Under the pieces are notes generated by a model that saw only the letters and a list, made by a program, of their open reading frames with translations, was not told the DNA's origin and made no database searches. A stretch of 64,000 nucleotides of DNA from Cupriavidus sp. 2SB. Lineage in GTDB: Bacteria; Pseudomonadota; Gammaproteobacteria; Burkholderiales; Burkholderiaceae. The translations under genes were made by a program, and so were the position numbers. Location: the NCBI RefSeq assembly GCF_005503625.1, contig NZ_SCMX01000033.1, positions 1-64,000 on the forward strand. The letters are read 5' to 3'. Below, in pieces: positions 33,002 to 42,222 of the stretch. Each line of letters starts with the position of its first letter. The stretch's first letter is position 1.

Positions 33002-34563
33002 TTCAACCTGAGCCGGCCGGGCGAGAAGTCCGCCGGCACACCACCGTGCGCTGCGGCGAAGCGTTTCCAACTCGCACGCAAGAGCCGATCGAGGCCGCTT
33101 GCCGAGTAGCCCGCCAAGCGCTGCCCACGCTTGGCGCTCCCGCGCACGGTGTCTGGAAACGCTGTCGGCGCGAGCAGTGCGACTTCCGCATTCCAGTCGC
33201 GCTCGCCAAAGTCGGGCAGCCCTCGGTCAGCCCAGTGTTTGCGCAGTGCCTCCCACGCCTCAGGTTCCAGCAGCATAGGCTTCCGCCGTGCGGCGCTTTT
33301 GGCCGAGAGCGAGAGCCGGCCGCTGTCGCCAATCGCCTCCACATCTCCCAACCGTAGCGCCGCCAACTCCACGACCCGGACTCCATGGCGTGCAATCAGC
33401 AATGCGGCGGCAAGCGCGGCGCGCTGTTGTGGATTTGGGTTGTCCCGAGCGAGCCAGTCGAGGAATGCGGGGATGGGAAGCGACACGGTCAACGTATTCG
33501 CAACCGACACGCCCGGCGTTGCATTTGAAACGTTCAGCGCGTGTCTTGCCTCTCCCAGTGACCCGATGCCGGACCGTGCAGGTTCGCCAGCCCGGCGACG
33601 AATTTCCTTGAGCAGCACCCGCGCCACCCGCAGCGATGCCGCACAAGAACTCGCCCGCAACGGTCCTTCGAATGGACGCCAATGCATCTTGTCACGAGGA
33701 CTGGCGGGGCCGCACCAGAAGGCCGAAGGCTGGGGGTCTGCAAGAAAGGCGTGATACGAGGCAAGCGATTCACCATTCAGGTCTCGCAATGACAGTCCGT
33801 TCCGCCCTGCCCAGAGCAGCAGCCGCTCCGCTTCGCGTCGATAGCTCAGCCACGTGTTGCGTGACTGATGCGTGTTCAGCCAGTCGCCGACCCATGCCAG
33901 TTCCAGACTGAACGGCGGCGCTGGCAACATCGATTCAAAGGGTACGGGATACGCCATCGAAGGCCCCAATGGACAAGCAATAAGTGCCTTTAAAGGCGTA
34001 TTATCCCCAGGCGAGCGCACAAAAGTCCGCAGCCGCATCCCAGCGCCGTCGTCGTTGGCGCGCAGCCATCTGACGATGGTTTCCGCGGAATGGCGCCCAA
34101 TCCTTGGCACGTGACGCCACCAACTGCTGCCCCGGCGATTGGCCAGTGCAACCAGATCCGCCACGGTACGCAATTCCGCTGCCACCATGCGGCGAGCCAG
34201 GCTGGGGCCGAACCAGAGCGTCACCGGATGCGTCGGTAACGGTCGGCCTTGCCCAAGCTGCTCGATCGACGAGAGCGCCTCTACCCGGCGCGACATCCCG
34301 GTATCGGAGCGCCCGCGCAGCGCTTCGAACATTTCTGCGATATCGGGACGGTCATGCTGCAGCGCAAACTGCACCAACCGGTCGCGCAGCGCCAGGATGC
34401 GCTGAATCGCCTGATGTTCGGTCAGATCCTCGTCATCGTCCGGATCCACCAGATACCGATTGGCGATATCCACCGGCCGCATGCCCTGCGCATAGGCCCG
34501 CACCACCGCAAATTCGGTGCGCGTGAGCTTGGTTGCCGCCAGCGTATCGCGATCATCCGCCAT
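32998..34563 (-). CDS. Tyrosine-recombinase-like protein lacking the catalytic end
   Basis: A 521-residue protein. The N-terminal ~220 residues are helical and include GRHSAETIVRWLRAN, as in large phage-integrase-like proteins of this group; a SAM-like core-binding domain (NTHQSRNTWLSYRREAERLLLWA) and a recombinase domain follow. Box I arginine is present in ARHGVRVVELAALRL. The chain then ends FSPGRLRLN: the expected H-x-x-R has glycine for histidine, and the ~60 residues holding the nucleophilic tyrosine are missing. AAAGGGGAC precedes the ATG. Its stop overlaps that of parB. It is probably a DNA-binding relic or repurposed protein of the origin locus. Confidence 0.7.
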   Translation of the reverse strand: MADDRDTLAATKLTRTEFAVVRAYAQGMRPVDIANRYLVDPDDDEDLTEHQAIQRILALRDRLVQFALQHDRPDIAEMFEALRGRSDTGMSRRVEALSSIEQLGQGRPLPTHPVTLWFGPSLARRMVAAELRTVADLVALANRRGSSWWRHVPRIGRHSAETIVRWLRANDDGAGMRLRTFVRSPGDNTPLKALIACPLGPSMAYPVPFESMLPAPPFSLELAWVGDWLNTHQSRNTWLSYRREAERLLLWAGRNGLSLRDLNGESLASYHAFLADPQPSAFWCGPASPRDKMHWRPFEGPLRASSCAASLRVARVLLKEIRRRAGEPARSGIGSLGEARHALNVSNATPGVSVANTLTVSLPIPAFLDWLARDNPNPQQRAALAAALLIARHGVRVVELAALRLGDVEAIGDSGRLSLSAKSAARRKPMLLEPEAWEALRKHWADRGLPDFGERDWNAEVALLAPTAFPDTVRGSAKRGQRLAGYSASGLDRLLRASWKRFAAAHGGVPADFSPGRLRLN

Positions 34564-34827
34564 GTTTGGCCACGTCCCCTTTCGTCCGTAAGTGATTGAA
34601 TTGCAACAACAATCGGCAGGTGCCGAAATGATCCGGGCCAATCTGCCAACCAAAGTGCAATGTAAATTATTTTTGGACAAAAGGCGAGGGTGACGTGGCC
34701 GCGCCGAAAGTTTCAGTTGAGAGAAACGCAAGCGATCCGTCCCGAAAACTCGTTTGTCGACGCACTGGCCACCGACCACTATCCAGTCACCGCACGGCCA
34801 TGCACCCCCTCGACAAAGGAGACTCTC

Positions 34828-35181
34828 GTGTCCAGCACGACCCCCAACCTCTGGAGTTCCGACTCCCCGCCCGCGCTGCAAGCGTCGCGTCATCACACCA
34901 CCGGCGCGTGGCGATTCCCCGCCGTGGCGGAACACTCGCCGCTCGCGTCGCAATACGCCACGGTGCCCGTGCACGGCAGCGGCGCGGTCTACAGCTTCAC
35001 CGTCATCCATCCCGCGCCGAAGACCGGGCTCCCGCCCTACGCGTTGGGCTATGTCGATTTCGATGGTCCGTTGCGTGTATTCGGCCGACTCGAAGGCAAA
35101 GACCGCCCGACGATTGGCGCCCGCTACGTGCCCGTGTCCAGCGACACCTTCGGCTACGTGTTCCAGGCAGTGCAGGACTGA
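34828..35181 (+). CDS. DUF35-type OB-fold protein, thiolase partner
   Basis: A 117-residue OB-fold protein. The segment PPYALGYVDFDGPLRVFGRLEG and the ARYVPVSSDTFGYVFQ end are typical of the DUF35/acyl-CoA-associated OB-fold family; the usual N-terminal zinc ribbon with four cysteines is absent here. Such proteins form complexes with the thiolase encoded next, as in steroid side-chain breakdown. Start is GTG at 34828 with AAAGGA upstream. First gene of a seven-gene operon; 14 bp to the thiolase. Confidence 0.78.
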   Translation: MSSTTPNLWSSDSPPALQASRHHTTGAWRFPAVAEHSPLASQYATVPVHGSGAVYSFTVIHPAPKTGLPPYALGYVDFDGPLRVFGRLEGKDRPTIGARYVPVSSDTFGYVFQAVQD

Positions 35182-35195
35182 ACAGGATCAAGATC

Positions 35196-36341
35196 ATGCA
35201 GGACATCTACATTTCCGGCGGCGCGATGACGACGTTCGGGCGACATACCGGCGTCATGGCGCCGGAGCTGGCGCAGCGCGCCATTCTGGATGCGGTGAAG
35301 GATGCGCGTATCGAACTGGCCGATATCGAGGCGGTCTACTGCGCCAACGTGCTCGGCGGCATGATCCTGGGGCAATTGATCGTGCGCGATCTCGGCCTGC
35401 AGGGCATTCCGGTCTACAACGTGGAGAACGCCTGCGCGAGCGGCGCCACGGGCGTCCATCTTGCGCGCCATGCATTGCTGGCGCAGCAGTACAAGACCGT
35501 ACTCGTCTTCGGTATCGAACAACTGACCGCCTTGGGTGGCGGCACGATCCCGATGCAGCGCAACGACGATATGACCGATCTCTACGCCTCGGCGGGCATG
35601 GTGCTGCCGGCGGTCTACGCCATGCGTGGCACGCGGTTCCTGCACGAGCGGGATGCCACCGCCGTGGACCTTGCCACGGTGGCGGTGAAGAATCGCCGCC
35701 ATGGCGCGCTGAACCCCTACGCGCAGCAACGCACCGAGACCACGGTCGAGGAGGTGCTTGCGTCGCGCATGATTGCCGATCCGCTGACGCTGCTGCAGTG
35801 CTGCCCATCACAGGTGGATGGCGCGGCGGCGGCGATCATGACCACGCGACGGCCCGAGGGATATCGCCCGGTGCGCGTGCTGTCATCGGTGGTGGTATCG
35901 GGCATCCGCGAAGGTGCCGATGACGACATCCTCGATGCCGAGATCACGGCACGCGCCGCGCGGCAGGCCTATGAACAGGCGGGTCTCGGTCCCAGGGATA
36001 TAAATGTCGTGGAGCTGCACGACGCCTTCACGATTGCCGAACTGCTGTACTACGAGGCATTGGGACTGGCGGCTCCGGGCGAAGCGGTGCCGTTGCTGCG
36101 CTCGGGTGCAACGCGACTCGGTGGACGTGTGCCTGTCAATCCAAGCGGCGGCCTGCTCGCCAAGGGCCACCCACTCGGCGCCACAGGCATCGCGCAGATG
36201 GTGGAAATCATGTGGCAGTTGCAGGAACGCGCCGCTGGCCGGCAGGTGGCCGATGCACGGATCGGCCTGACGCAATGCACCGGTGGCGGCATCGCCGGCG
36301 TGGACCATGCCGCATCGTCGGTGCATGTGCTGGGAGTCTGA
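35196..36341 (+). CDS. Thiolase, SCP2-like acetyl-CoA acyltransferase
   Basis: A 381-residue thiolase of the SCP2/lipid-transfer branch. The nucleophile region NVENACASGATG (C80), the HDAFTIAELLYYEALG box, the NPSGGLLAKGHPLGATG histidine box and the final cysteine in LTQCTGGGIAG are all present, so it should be an active thiolase rather than one of the cysteine-lacking aldolase homologues. It pairs with the preceding DUF35 protein and is followed by an SDR with a 1-bp gap. It should cleave a 3-ketoacyl-CoA; the carbon skeleton is unknown. Confidence 0.85.
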   Translation: MQDIYISGGAMTTFGRHTGVMAPELAQRAILDAVKDARIELADIEAVYCANVLGGMILGQLIVRDLGLQGIPVYNVENACASGATGVHLARHALLAQQYKTVLVFGIEQLTALGGGTIPMQRNDDMTDLYASAGMVLPAVYAMRGTRFLHERDATAVDLATVAVKNRRHGALNPYAQQRTETTVEEVLASRMIADPLTLLQCCPSQVDGAAAAIMTTRRPEGYRPVRVLSSVVVSGIREGADDDILDAEITARAARQAYEQAGLGPRDINVVELHDAFTIAELLYYEALGLAAPGEAVPLLRSGATRLGGRVPVNPSGGLLAKGHPLGATGIAQMVEIMWQLQERAAGRQVADARIGLTQCTGGGIAGVDHAASSVHVLGV

Positions 36342-36342
36342 G

Positions 36343-37107
36343 ATGAACACACCTTCCACAGATACGTGCCAGGTAGCGGTAGTCACGGGCGCCGCACGCG
36401 GCATCGGGCTTGGCATCGCTACCGCGCTGGCAGACCAGGGCATGGCCGTGGCCTTGTTCGACCGAGACGCGGCGGCATTGTCCGATGCCGTCGCAGGATT
36501 GATTCACGCGGGCCATCGCGCCATGGGTGTGACGGTGGACCTGACCGAGTCCGCAGCGGTCAACGCCGCGTTCGAGCACGTAACCAGCACGATGGGGCGC
36601 ATCGACTGCCTCGTGAACAACGCGGGCGTCGTGCGTGACATGCGTTTCCTGAAAATGCGCGACGAGGACTGGGATCTTGTGGTCGATACCAACCTGCGCT
36701 CGCAGTTCCTGTGCTGCCGCGCGGCGTTGCCGGGCATGGTGGAGCGCGGCTATGGGCGCATCGTGAACATCTCGTCGCGCGCATGGCTCGGCGGATTCGG
36801 GCAGGCCAACTACTCGGCAGCAAAAGGCGGCGTGGTCAGTCTGACGCGCTCGCTGGCCATCGAGTTCGCATCGCAGGGCATCACCGTGAACGCCGTGGCG
36901 CCGGGCATCGTCGACACGCCGTTGTTCCGCAACTTCGCGCCCGAGGTGCAGACGCGTTTGCAGAAGTCGGTGCCGGCGCAGCGGATCGGCACGGCGGACG
37001 ATATCGCCAACGCGGTGCGTTTCTTCGCGAGTCCCGGCGCGTCGTACGTCACGGGCCAGACGCTGTATGTCTGCGGTGGCCGCAGCCTGTCGTCGCCTAG
37101 CGTGTAG
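36343..37107 (+). CDS. Short-chain dehydrogenase/reductase, FabG-like
   Basis: A 254-residue SDR. The cofactor loop TGAARGIGLGIA, the NNAG motif, catalytic serine in NISSRAWLGG, and YSAAKGG (Tyr-x-x-x-Lys) are all present. It probably oxidises a 3-hydroxyacyl-CoA to the 3-keto form used by the thiolase, or the reverse. It lies 1 bp after the thiolase and 9 bp before the enoyl-CoA hydratase in the same operon. Confidence 0.88.
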   Translation: MNTPSTDTCQVAVVTGAARGIGLGIATALADQGMAVALFDRDAAALSDAVAGLIHAGHRAMGVTVDLTESAAVNAAFEHVTSTMGRIDCLVNNAGVVRDMRFLKMRDEDWDLVVDTNLRSQFLCCRAALPGMVERGYGRIVNISSRAWLGGFGQANYSAAKGGVVSLTRSLAIEFASQGITVNAVAPGIVDTPLFRNFAPEVQTRLQKSVPAQRIGTADDIANAVRFFASPGASYVTGQTLYVCGGRSLSSPSV

Positions 37108-37116
37108 GGGGATGCG

Positions 37117-37920
37117 ATGACCGTACATCTGCACATCGAAGGTCACGTCGCGCTAATGACGATAGACCGGCCCGACGCGCTCAACGCGCTCGACATCCCC
37201 ACGTTGCATCAGCTACGCCAGCACCTGTGCGAAATCAGGGACCGCGCCGACATCCACGTCGCCGTGCTCACCGGCAGCGGTACGCGTGCGTTCTGCGCGG
37301 GCGCCGATCTGAAGGGCACGCAGGTATCGCCAGCCAGCTATGCGGAGGCGATGTTCCACGCACCGGACGTCGCCGCCGAACGTGGCTTGTATATCCGGTT
37401 GATGGATCTGAGCGGCTTGCAGTGTGCAAAGCCGTTGATCGCGGCGATCAACGGACACTGCCTCGGTGCGGGTCTGGAGATCGCGCTGCAATGCGAGTTG
37501 CGCATCGCATCGACGCAAGCCAGCTTCGGACTGCCCGAGGTGCGCGTGGGGTCGATCCCCGCCGTATCCGGTCTGCATCGACTGTTGAAAGCGGTGCCAT
37601 CCGCGCACGCGATGCAGATGGTGCTGACAGGGGATCGTATCGATGCGGAAGCCGCTGCACGGATCGGACTGGTATCGGAAACCGTGGCGCCCGATGCCTT
37701 GCTCGATCGCGCGCTCGCCCTTGCACACAGGATTGCCGACAACGCGCCACTAGCAGTGCAAGCGGTAAAGAAGCTCTCGCGCCAGACGGCGCACCTGTCC
37801 GACGCCGACGCGCAGGATCTGACCGAACTTTATTGGGGCGCGCTGCGCGACACCGATGACCGGATCGAAGGACGCAAGGCGTTTGCAGAAAAACGAACAC
37901 CCCGCTTCGTTGGCCGCTAG
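37117..37920 (+). CDS. Enoyl-CoA hydratase/isomerase family protein
   Basis: A 267-residue crotonase-fold enzyme. The oxyanion-hole segments FCAGADLKG and INGHCLGAGLEIALQCEL are present, with the first catalytic glutamate in the second; the other is in LPEVRVGSIP. It should hydrate an enoyl-CoA, supplying the SDR and thiolase encoded upstream. Length and order are normal for a beta-oxidation-type module. 46 bp separate it from the Bug-protein gene. Confidence 0.87.
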   Translation: MTVHLHIEGHVALMTIDRPDALNALDIPTLHQLRQHLCEIRDRADIHVAVLTGSGTRAFCAGADLKGTQVSPASYAEAMFHAPDVAAERGLYIRLMDLSGLQCAKPLIAAINGHCLGAGLEIALQCELRIASTQASFGLPEVRVGSIPAVSGLHRLLKAVPSAHAMQMVLTGDRIDAEAAARIGLVSETVAPDALLDRALALAHRIADNAPLAVQAVKKLSRQTAHLSDADAQDLTELYWGALRDTDDRIEGRKAFAEKRTPRFVGR

Positions 37921-37966
37921 GCTACAAGAACACACCCATACCGATACCAATATCAAGGAGACAACC

Positions 37967-38950
37967 ATGCACCCATTCATGCGAAAGCTGACGCGCACCG
38001 TTCTGACGATGATCGCCGTCGGCGCCACGGCCACGGCTTCCGCGCAGGCGCCGTTTCCCTCGAAGCCGATCACGATCGTCGTACCGTTCGCACCGGGCGG
38101 CGGGAATGACATTCTTGCGCGGCTGATCGCGCCGAAGATGTCGCAGCAACTGGGCCAGCCCGTCATCATCGAGAACAAGCCAGGTGCCGGGGGCAACCTC
38201 GGCGCCGACTACGTGGCGCATGCCGCGCCCGATGGCTACACGCTCGTGATTGCATCGAGCCAGGTCACGATGAATCCCTACCTGGGCATGAAGGTGCCCT
38301 TCAACATCGAGCGCGATTTCGAACCGGTGGGACGCATCGGCTCGGTGCCACTGGTGCTCGTGTCGAACATGACGCAGCCGTATCGCACCTTGAAAGAGTT
38401 TGTCGACTACACGCGCGCCAATCCGGGCAAGGTGAGTTACAGCAGCCCCGGCCCGGGCACGCCGCAACATCTGGCCGGTGAAGTGTTTGCCAAACTCAAT
38501 CACACCGAACTGCTGCACGTACCCTATCGCGGCACGGGTCCGTCGATTGCGGATCTGATGGGCAATCAGGTGCAGGTGTCGTTCGCCACGTTTGCATCGG
38601 TGATCCAGTACGTGCGCGCGGGCAAGCTGCGTGCGCTCGGCATCGCAGGGCAGCAGCGCACGCAACTGATGCCCGAGCTGCCGGCGTTCTCCGAAGCTGG
38701 ACTCAAGGGCTACGAAGCCGAACTCTGGTACAGCCTGCTGGCCCCGGCCAAGACGCCGCGTCCCGTGGTGGATCGCATCAACGCCGCGATGATGGCCGCG
38801 CTGAAGTCGCCCGACCTGGCCGATCAGTTCACGAAGCAGGGCTTCGAGGTCAAGGGCTCCACGCCGGACGAACTGAAGACCTACATCACGCGGGAGCTCG
38901 CGCGCTGGCAGCGTGTGATCACCGAGAACAACATCAAGGTGGCGATGTGA
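37967..38950 (+). CDS. Bug-family periplasmic substrate-binding protein
   Basis: A 327-residue Bug (TctC-like) receptor. The signal peptide ends ATATASAQA; the mature protein begins with KPITIVVPFAPGGGNDILARLI, the diagnostic segment, followed by IIENKPGAGG and VPYRGTGPS. Bug proteins bind carboxylates in the periplasm and are very numerous in Cupriavidus and Bordetella; no TctAB membrane genes are adjacent. AAGGAG precedes the ATG. Its place inside this operon suggests it captures the operon's starting substrate. It overlaps the next gene by 4 bp. Confidence 0.92.
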   Translation: MHPFMRKLTRTVLTMIAVGATATASAQAPFPSKPITIVVPFAPGGGNDILARLIAPKMSQQLGQPVIIENKPGAGGNLGADYVAHAAPDGYTLVIASSQVTMNPYLGMKVPFNIERDFEPVGRIGSVPLVLVSNMTQPYRTLKEFVDYTRANPGKVSYSSPGPGTPQHLAGEVFAKLNHTELLHVPYRGTGPSIADLMGNQVQVSFATFASVIQYVRAGKLRALGIAGQQRTQLMPELPAFSEAGLKGYEAELWYSLLAPAKTPRPVVDRINAAMMAALKSPDLADQFTKQGFEVKGSTPDELKTYITRELARWQRVITENNIKVAM

Positions 38951-39357
38951 CCAACATGAACGATGCGCTCGACAATCCGCTGCTCGAATCGCTCGGTATC
39001 CGGCTGGCGAGCGTCGCGCCCGGCGCGTGTACGTTTGAACTCGATATCGAGCCACGTCACCTGAACCGTCAGCGCACGCTGCAGGGCGGTGTCAGTGCCA
39101 CGCTGCTCGATGCCGCATGCGGCTACGCAGGTTTGCAACAGGGCGATGGCGAACTGGGCAATGCGGTGACATTGATGTTGTCGATCAGCTATCTCGGCAA
39201 GGTGAGCGCAGGCCGGGTGCGCGCAACCGCCACGGTGACGCGTGCGGGCCGCAGCATCTATTTCTCGTCGGCCGAGCTGATCGACGAAACGGGTGCGCTG
39301 ATCGCGACGGCGCAAGGCACGTTCAAGCGTGCAGGAGGCAACGACCATGCTCGGTAA
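38947..39357 (+). CDS. PaaI-type hotdog thioesterase
   Basis: A 136-residue hotdog-fold thioesterase. HLNRQRTLQGGVSATLLDAACGYAG carries the family core with the catalytic aspartate in LLDAA; SISYLGKVSAGRVRATATV follows. It should release CoA from a stalled or aromatic acyl-CoA. Start is GTG at 38947, overlapping the Bug gene (GTGA); ATG at 38956 is an alternative. It overlaps the CoA transferase gene by 11 bp. Confidence 0.83.
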   Translation: MTNMNDALDNPLLESLGIRLASVAPGACTFELDIEPRHLNRQRTLQGGVSATLLDAACGYAGLQQGDGELGNAVTLMLSISYLGKVSAGRVRATATVTRAGRSIYFSSAELIDETGALIATAQGTFKRAGGNDHAR

Positions 39358-40549
39358 TGCACTGGAAGGCGTGACCGTCATCGACTTCACGCAGATTGCT
39401 GCGGGACCGGTCTCCACGATGCTGCTGGCCGACATGGGCGCGCGCGTGATCAAGGTGGAACCACCCCACGGCGAGATGGGGCGCGGATTGGGGCCGGGCT
39501 GGATCGGCGATGACAGCGCGCTGTTTCACGGCTTCAATCGCAACAAGCAGGGTGTGTCGATCGATCTGAAGACAGATGCGGGTGCAGAGGTGGCGCACCG
39601 ATTGATCGCTGGCGCCGACATCGTGGTGGAAAGCATGCGGCCCGGCGTGATGGCTCGCCTCGGCCTCGGTCCCGCCGAACTCTGCACCAAACAACCGGCA
39701 CTGATCTACTGCTCGATTTCCGCATATGGGCAGGAAGGCCCATACGCGCAGCATGCGGGTGTGGATGGCATCCTGCAGGCCGATGCGGGACTCATGAGCC
39801 TGATCGGCACACCCGGCAGCGAGCCATGCAAGGTGCAGGCGCCCGTGGTGGATGTGATGACGGGCTATATCGCCGCGCTCGGCATCGTGTCGAAACTGGC
39901 GCAGCGTGCGCGCGATGGTCGGGGCGGTCATCTCGATGTCAATCTGTTCAACGCTGCGCTGGCGCTGCAGCAGTCGTCGCTGACGTCGTATCTGGCCGAT
40001 GCGCAGTTGCCGGTGCGCGCGGGAAGCGCGGCACCGTACGCCGCGCCGAATCAGGCATTCCGCACTGCCGATGGCTGGATCATGGTGGCGGCTTACATGC
40101 CTGATCGGTGGCGCAGGCTGTGCGAAATCCTGAAGCTCGACGCCATGATCGACGATCCGCGCTTCGCGACCTCGCCGCAGCGTGTGGCCCATCGTACGGA
40201 GATGGTGGAGCGATTGACGGCGGTCTTCGCCACGCGCACCACCGATGCGTGGATCGATACGCTGCAACAGGCCGACATCCTGTGCGCGCGCGTGGCGACC
40301 TATGACGATGTGGTGGCGCATCCGCAAGCCGCCGCGAATCGCATGATCGTGCAGGCCGAGCACCCCGTGCATGGCACGATTCGCATGCCGGGCTTCCCGA
40401 TCTCCAGCAGCAGTGCCCATGCACGCACCGTGCGGCCAGCGCCGAGGTGCGGCGAACATACGTCAGCGGTGCTGCGCGAATTCGGCTATGGCGAAGCGGA
40501 GATCCGTGCGATGCGTGAGGCCGCCGTCATACATGGCGTCGAAGCCTAG
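39347..40549 (+). CDS. CaiB/BaiF-family (class III) CoA transferase
   Basis: A 400-residue class III CoA transferase. GVTVIDFTQIAAGPVSTMLLADMGARVIKVE is the N-terminal signature in pieces (glycine-rich start, LADMGA), and the catalytic aspartate should be in GVDGILQADAG. It would activate the operon's carboxylic-acid substrate by moving CoA from a donor such as succinyl-CoA. Start at 39347 follows AGGAGG. It is the last gene of the operon; its stop overlaps that of the convergent LysR gene in CTAG. Confidence 0.9.
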   Translation: MLGNALEGVTVIDFTQIAAGPVSTMLLADMGARVIKVEPPHGEMGRGLGPGWIGDDSALFHGFNRNKQGVSIDLKTDAGAEVAHRLIAGADIVVESMRPGVMARLGLGPAELCTKQPALIYCSISAYGQEGPYAQHAGVDGILQADAGLMSLIGTPGSEPCKVQAPVVDVMTGYIAALGIVSKLAQRARDGRGGHLDVNLFNAALALQQSSLTSYLADAQLPVRAGSAAPYAAPNQAFRTADGWIMVAAYMPDRWRRLCEILKLDAMIDDPRFATSPQRVAHRTEMVERLTAVFATRTTDAWIDTLQQADILCARVATYDDVVAHPQAAANRMIVQAEHPVHGTIRMPGFPISSSSAHARTVRPAPRCGEHTSAVLREFGYGEAEIRAMREAAVIHGVEA

Positions 40550-41439
40550 CTGTCAGCGCTTTCCCCGAACTGCGCGAGCAGCCATTTTCGGAACGTCGCC
40601 ATGCTCGGGCTTTCCTTGCGATCCGATGGCGTGAGCAGGTAGTACGTGAAATCGCCCATGTCCACGACTTTGCGGAACGGTGCGACGAGCTTGCCCGAGG
40701 CGAGGTCGTCTTCCACGAGAAAGCGCTGCGCGATGGCGAAGCCCTGGCCTTCGAGCGCCGCCGCGTAGGCCATGGCGGAACTCTGGTACGTCATGCCGCT
40801 GCGTGAGTCCACCTCGCCCTCGGCCTTCGAGGCGGCCAGCCAGAACGCCCAGTCATCGGGGCGTGCAATCGAATGGAGCAGCACCTGGCGCTGCAGGTCG
40901 CCCGCCTTGCGTACGGCCGTTGCCAGCGCGGGGCTGCATACCGGTGTGAGCACGTTGCTGACAAGCCGGTACGTGTTGACGTCCGGCCACTTGCCATCGC
41001 CAAGACGGATCGCGCCGTCGATGTCCTCGCGCCGGAAATCGACGGGATCGAGCGATGCGGTGAGCAGGACTTCGATCCCGCGATTGGCTGCATGAAAACT
41101 GGAGAGACGCGGAATCAGCCAGCGCATGGCGAACGTGGTGTACGCGCGAATCTTGAGTTGCGTGCGGCGCGTACGCCGTGTGAGGCGCGAGGTGGCATCG
41201 CGCAGCGCATCCATTGCCTTGGTCACGCCGCGGTAATACTCCTCGCCCGCACGCGTCAGCGTGATTTGTCGATGGCCGCGCACGAGCAACTGAAGACCCA
41301 ACGCATCTTCCAGCGTGCGCACTTGTCGGCTCACGGCGCCGGGCGTGACGTGCAGCTCTTCGGCGGCAACCGTGATGCTGAGGCGGCGCGCCACGACCTC
41401 GAAGGCACGAATGGCATTGAGCGGGGGCAGTCGATCCAT
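40546..41439 (-). CDS. LysR-family transcriptional regulator, GcvA-like
   Basis: A 297-residue LysR regulator. The N-terminal winged helix reads LNAIRAFEVVARRLSITVAAEELHVTPGAVSRQVRTLED, the GcvA-like form; a periplasmic-binding-type effector domain follows. It is convergent with the acyl-CoA operon and divergent from the molybdenum-hydroxylase genes, with a 213-bp gap. An inverted-repeat cluster lies just upstream of its own start. The likely target is the hydroxylase operon; inducer unknown. Confidence 0.9.
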   Translation of the reverse strand: MDRLPPLNAIRAFEVVARRLSITVAAEELHVTPGAVSRQVRTLEDALGLQLLVRGHRQITLTRAGEEYYRGVTKAMDALRDATSRLTRRTRRTQLKIRAYTTFAMRWLIPRLSSFHAANRGIEVLLTASLDPVDFRREDIDGAIRLGDGKWPDVNTYRLVSNVLTPVCSPALATAVRKAGDLQRQVLLHSIARPDDWAFWLAASKAEGEVDSRSGMTYQSSAMAYAAALEGQGFAIAQRFLVEDDLASGKLVAPFRKVVDMGDFTYYLLTPSDRKESPSMATFRKWLLAQFGESADS

Positions 41440-41460
41440 GGCGCGGATTCTGGCATGCGC

Positions 41461-41484
41461 TTGAGAAATCCTCAATCGAGGGAT
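41461..41484. promoter_or_regulatory. Candidate LysR binding site
   Basis: TTGAG-AAATC-CTCAA (41461-41475) is a 15-bp inverted repeat overlapping a second, AATCCTC-AATC-GAGGGATT. It starts 21 bp upstream of the LysR start codon in the divergent region, as expected for an autoregulatory site controlling both genes. Confidence 0.5.
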
Positions 41485-41652
41485 TGCACCGATCCGGCGC
41501 ACATGGACACGCGGCGTGAAGCCATGTCCGTACATTCTTGCATTCGCTGAAAGTCTGAATAAAGTAAGAGCGGCAACCGCGCCGGACCTGCGCGCTGCAC
41601 ATGACAAGTGTGCAATGCGGGTAGCACGTGCGCACCGAAAGGAGAACAAGCC

Positions 41653-42222
41653 ATGGACGACCCCACGAACGTGCCCGTCGAAGGCGGAGCGCCGGTGCCT
41701 GCCCCTGCACCGCCGACCGTCGCGCTTGAAGCGATGGCGGACGGGACGCATGTTGTCTCGCTGACCGTCAACGGCACCGCGTGCCGGCTCACCGTACCCG
41801 CCAATGCCATCCTGCTCGATGCACTGCGCGACCAGCTTCATCTCACCGGCACCAAGAAAGGTTGCGACCACGGCCAGTGCGGTGCCTGCACGCTGATCGT
41901 CAACGGCGTGACCGTGAACAGTTGCCTCTCGCTGGCGGTCATGCACGACGGCGACGACATCCTGACCATCGAGGGCCTGTCTTCAGGCGGCGCACTGCAT
42001 CCGGTGCAGCAGGCGTTCTGGGATCACGACGCCTACCAGTGCGGCTACTGCACTGCGGGGCAGATGATGAGTGCGGTGGGCGTCCTGCAGGACAAGCGGA
42101 TTCCCGCCGACGATGCATCGGTGCGCGAGGCGATGAGCGGCAATATCTGCCGCTGCGGGGCCTACCGGAACATCGTGACCGCCATCCAGGATGCGCGTGC
42201 CAAGCGTACAGGGAGCGCCTGA
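41653..42222 (+). CDS. Molybdenum hydroxylase, [2Fe-2S] subunit (YagT/XdhC-like)
   Basis: A 189-residue electron-transfer subunit. The plant-type cluster is bound by CDHGQCGACTLIVNG and a downstream cysteine, and the second cluster by CGYCTAGQM and CRCGAYRNI. No twin-arginine signal is visible in this start, so it is probably cytoplasmic although E. coli YagT is exported. AAGGAGAA precedes the ATG. Its stop overlaps the FAD-subunit start by one base. It is the first of three genes that together should hydroxylate a heterocycle or oxidise an aldehyde. Confidence 0.92.
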   Translation: MDDPTNVPVEGGAPVPAPAPPTVALEAMADGTHVVSLTVNGTACRLTVPANAILLDALRDQLHLTGTKKGCDHGQCGACTLIVNGVTVNSCLSLAVMHDGDDILTIEGLSSGGALHPVQQAFWDHDAYQCGYCTAGQMMSAVGVLQDKRIPADDASVREAMSGNICRCGAYRNIVTAIQDARAKRTGSA

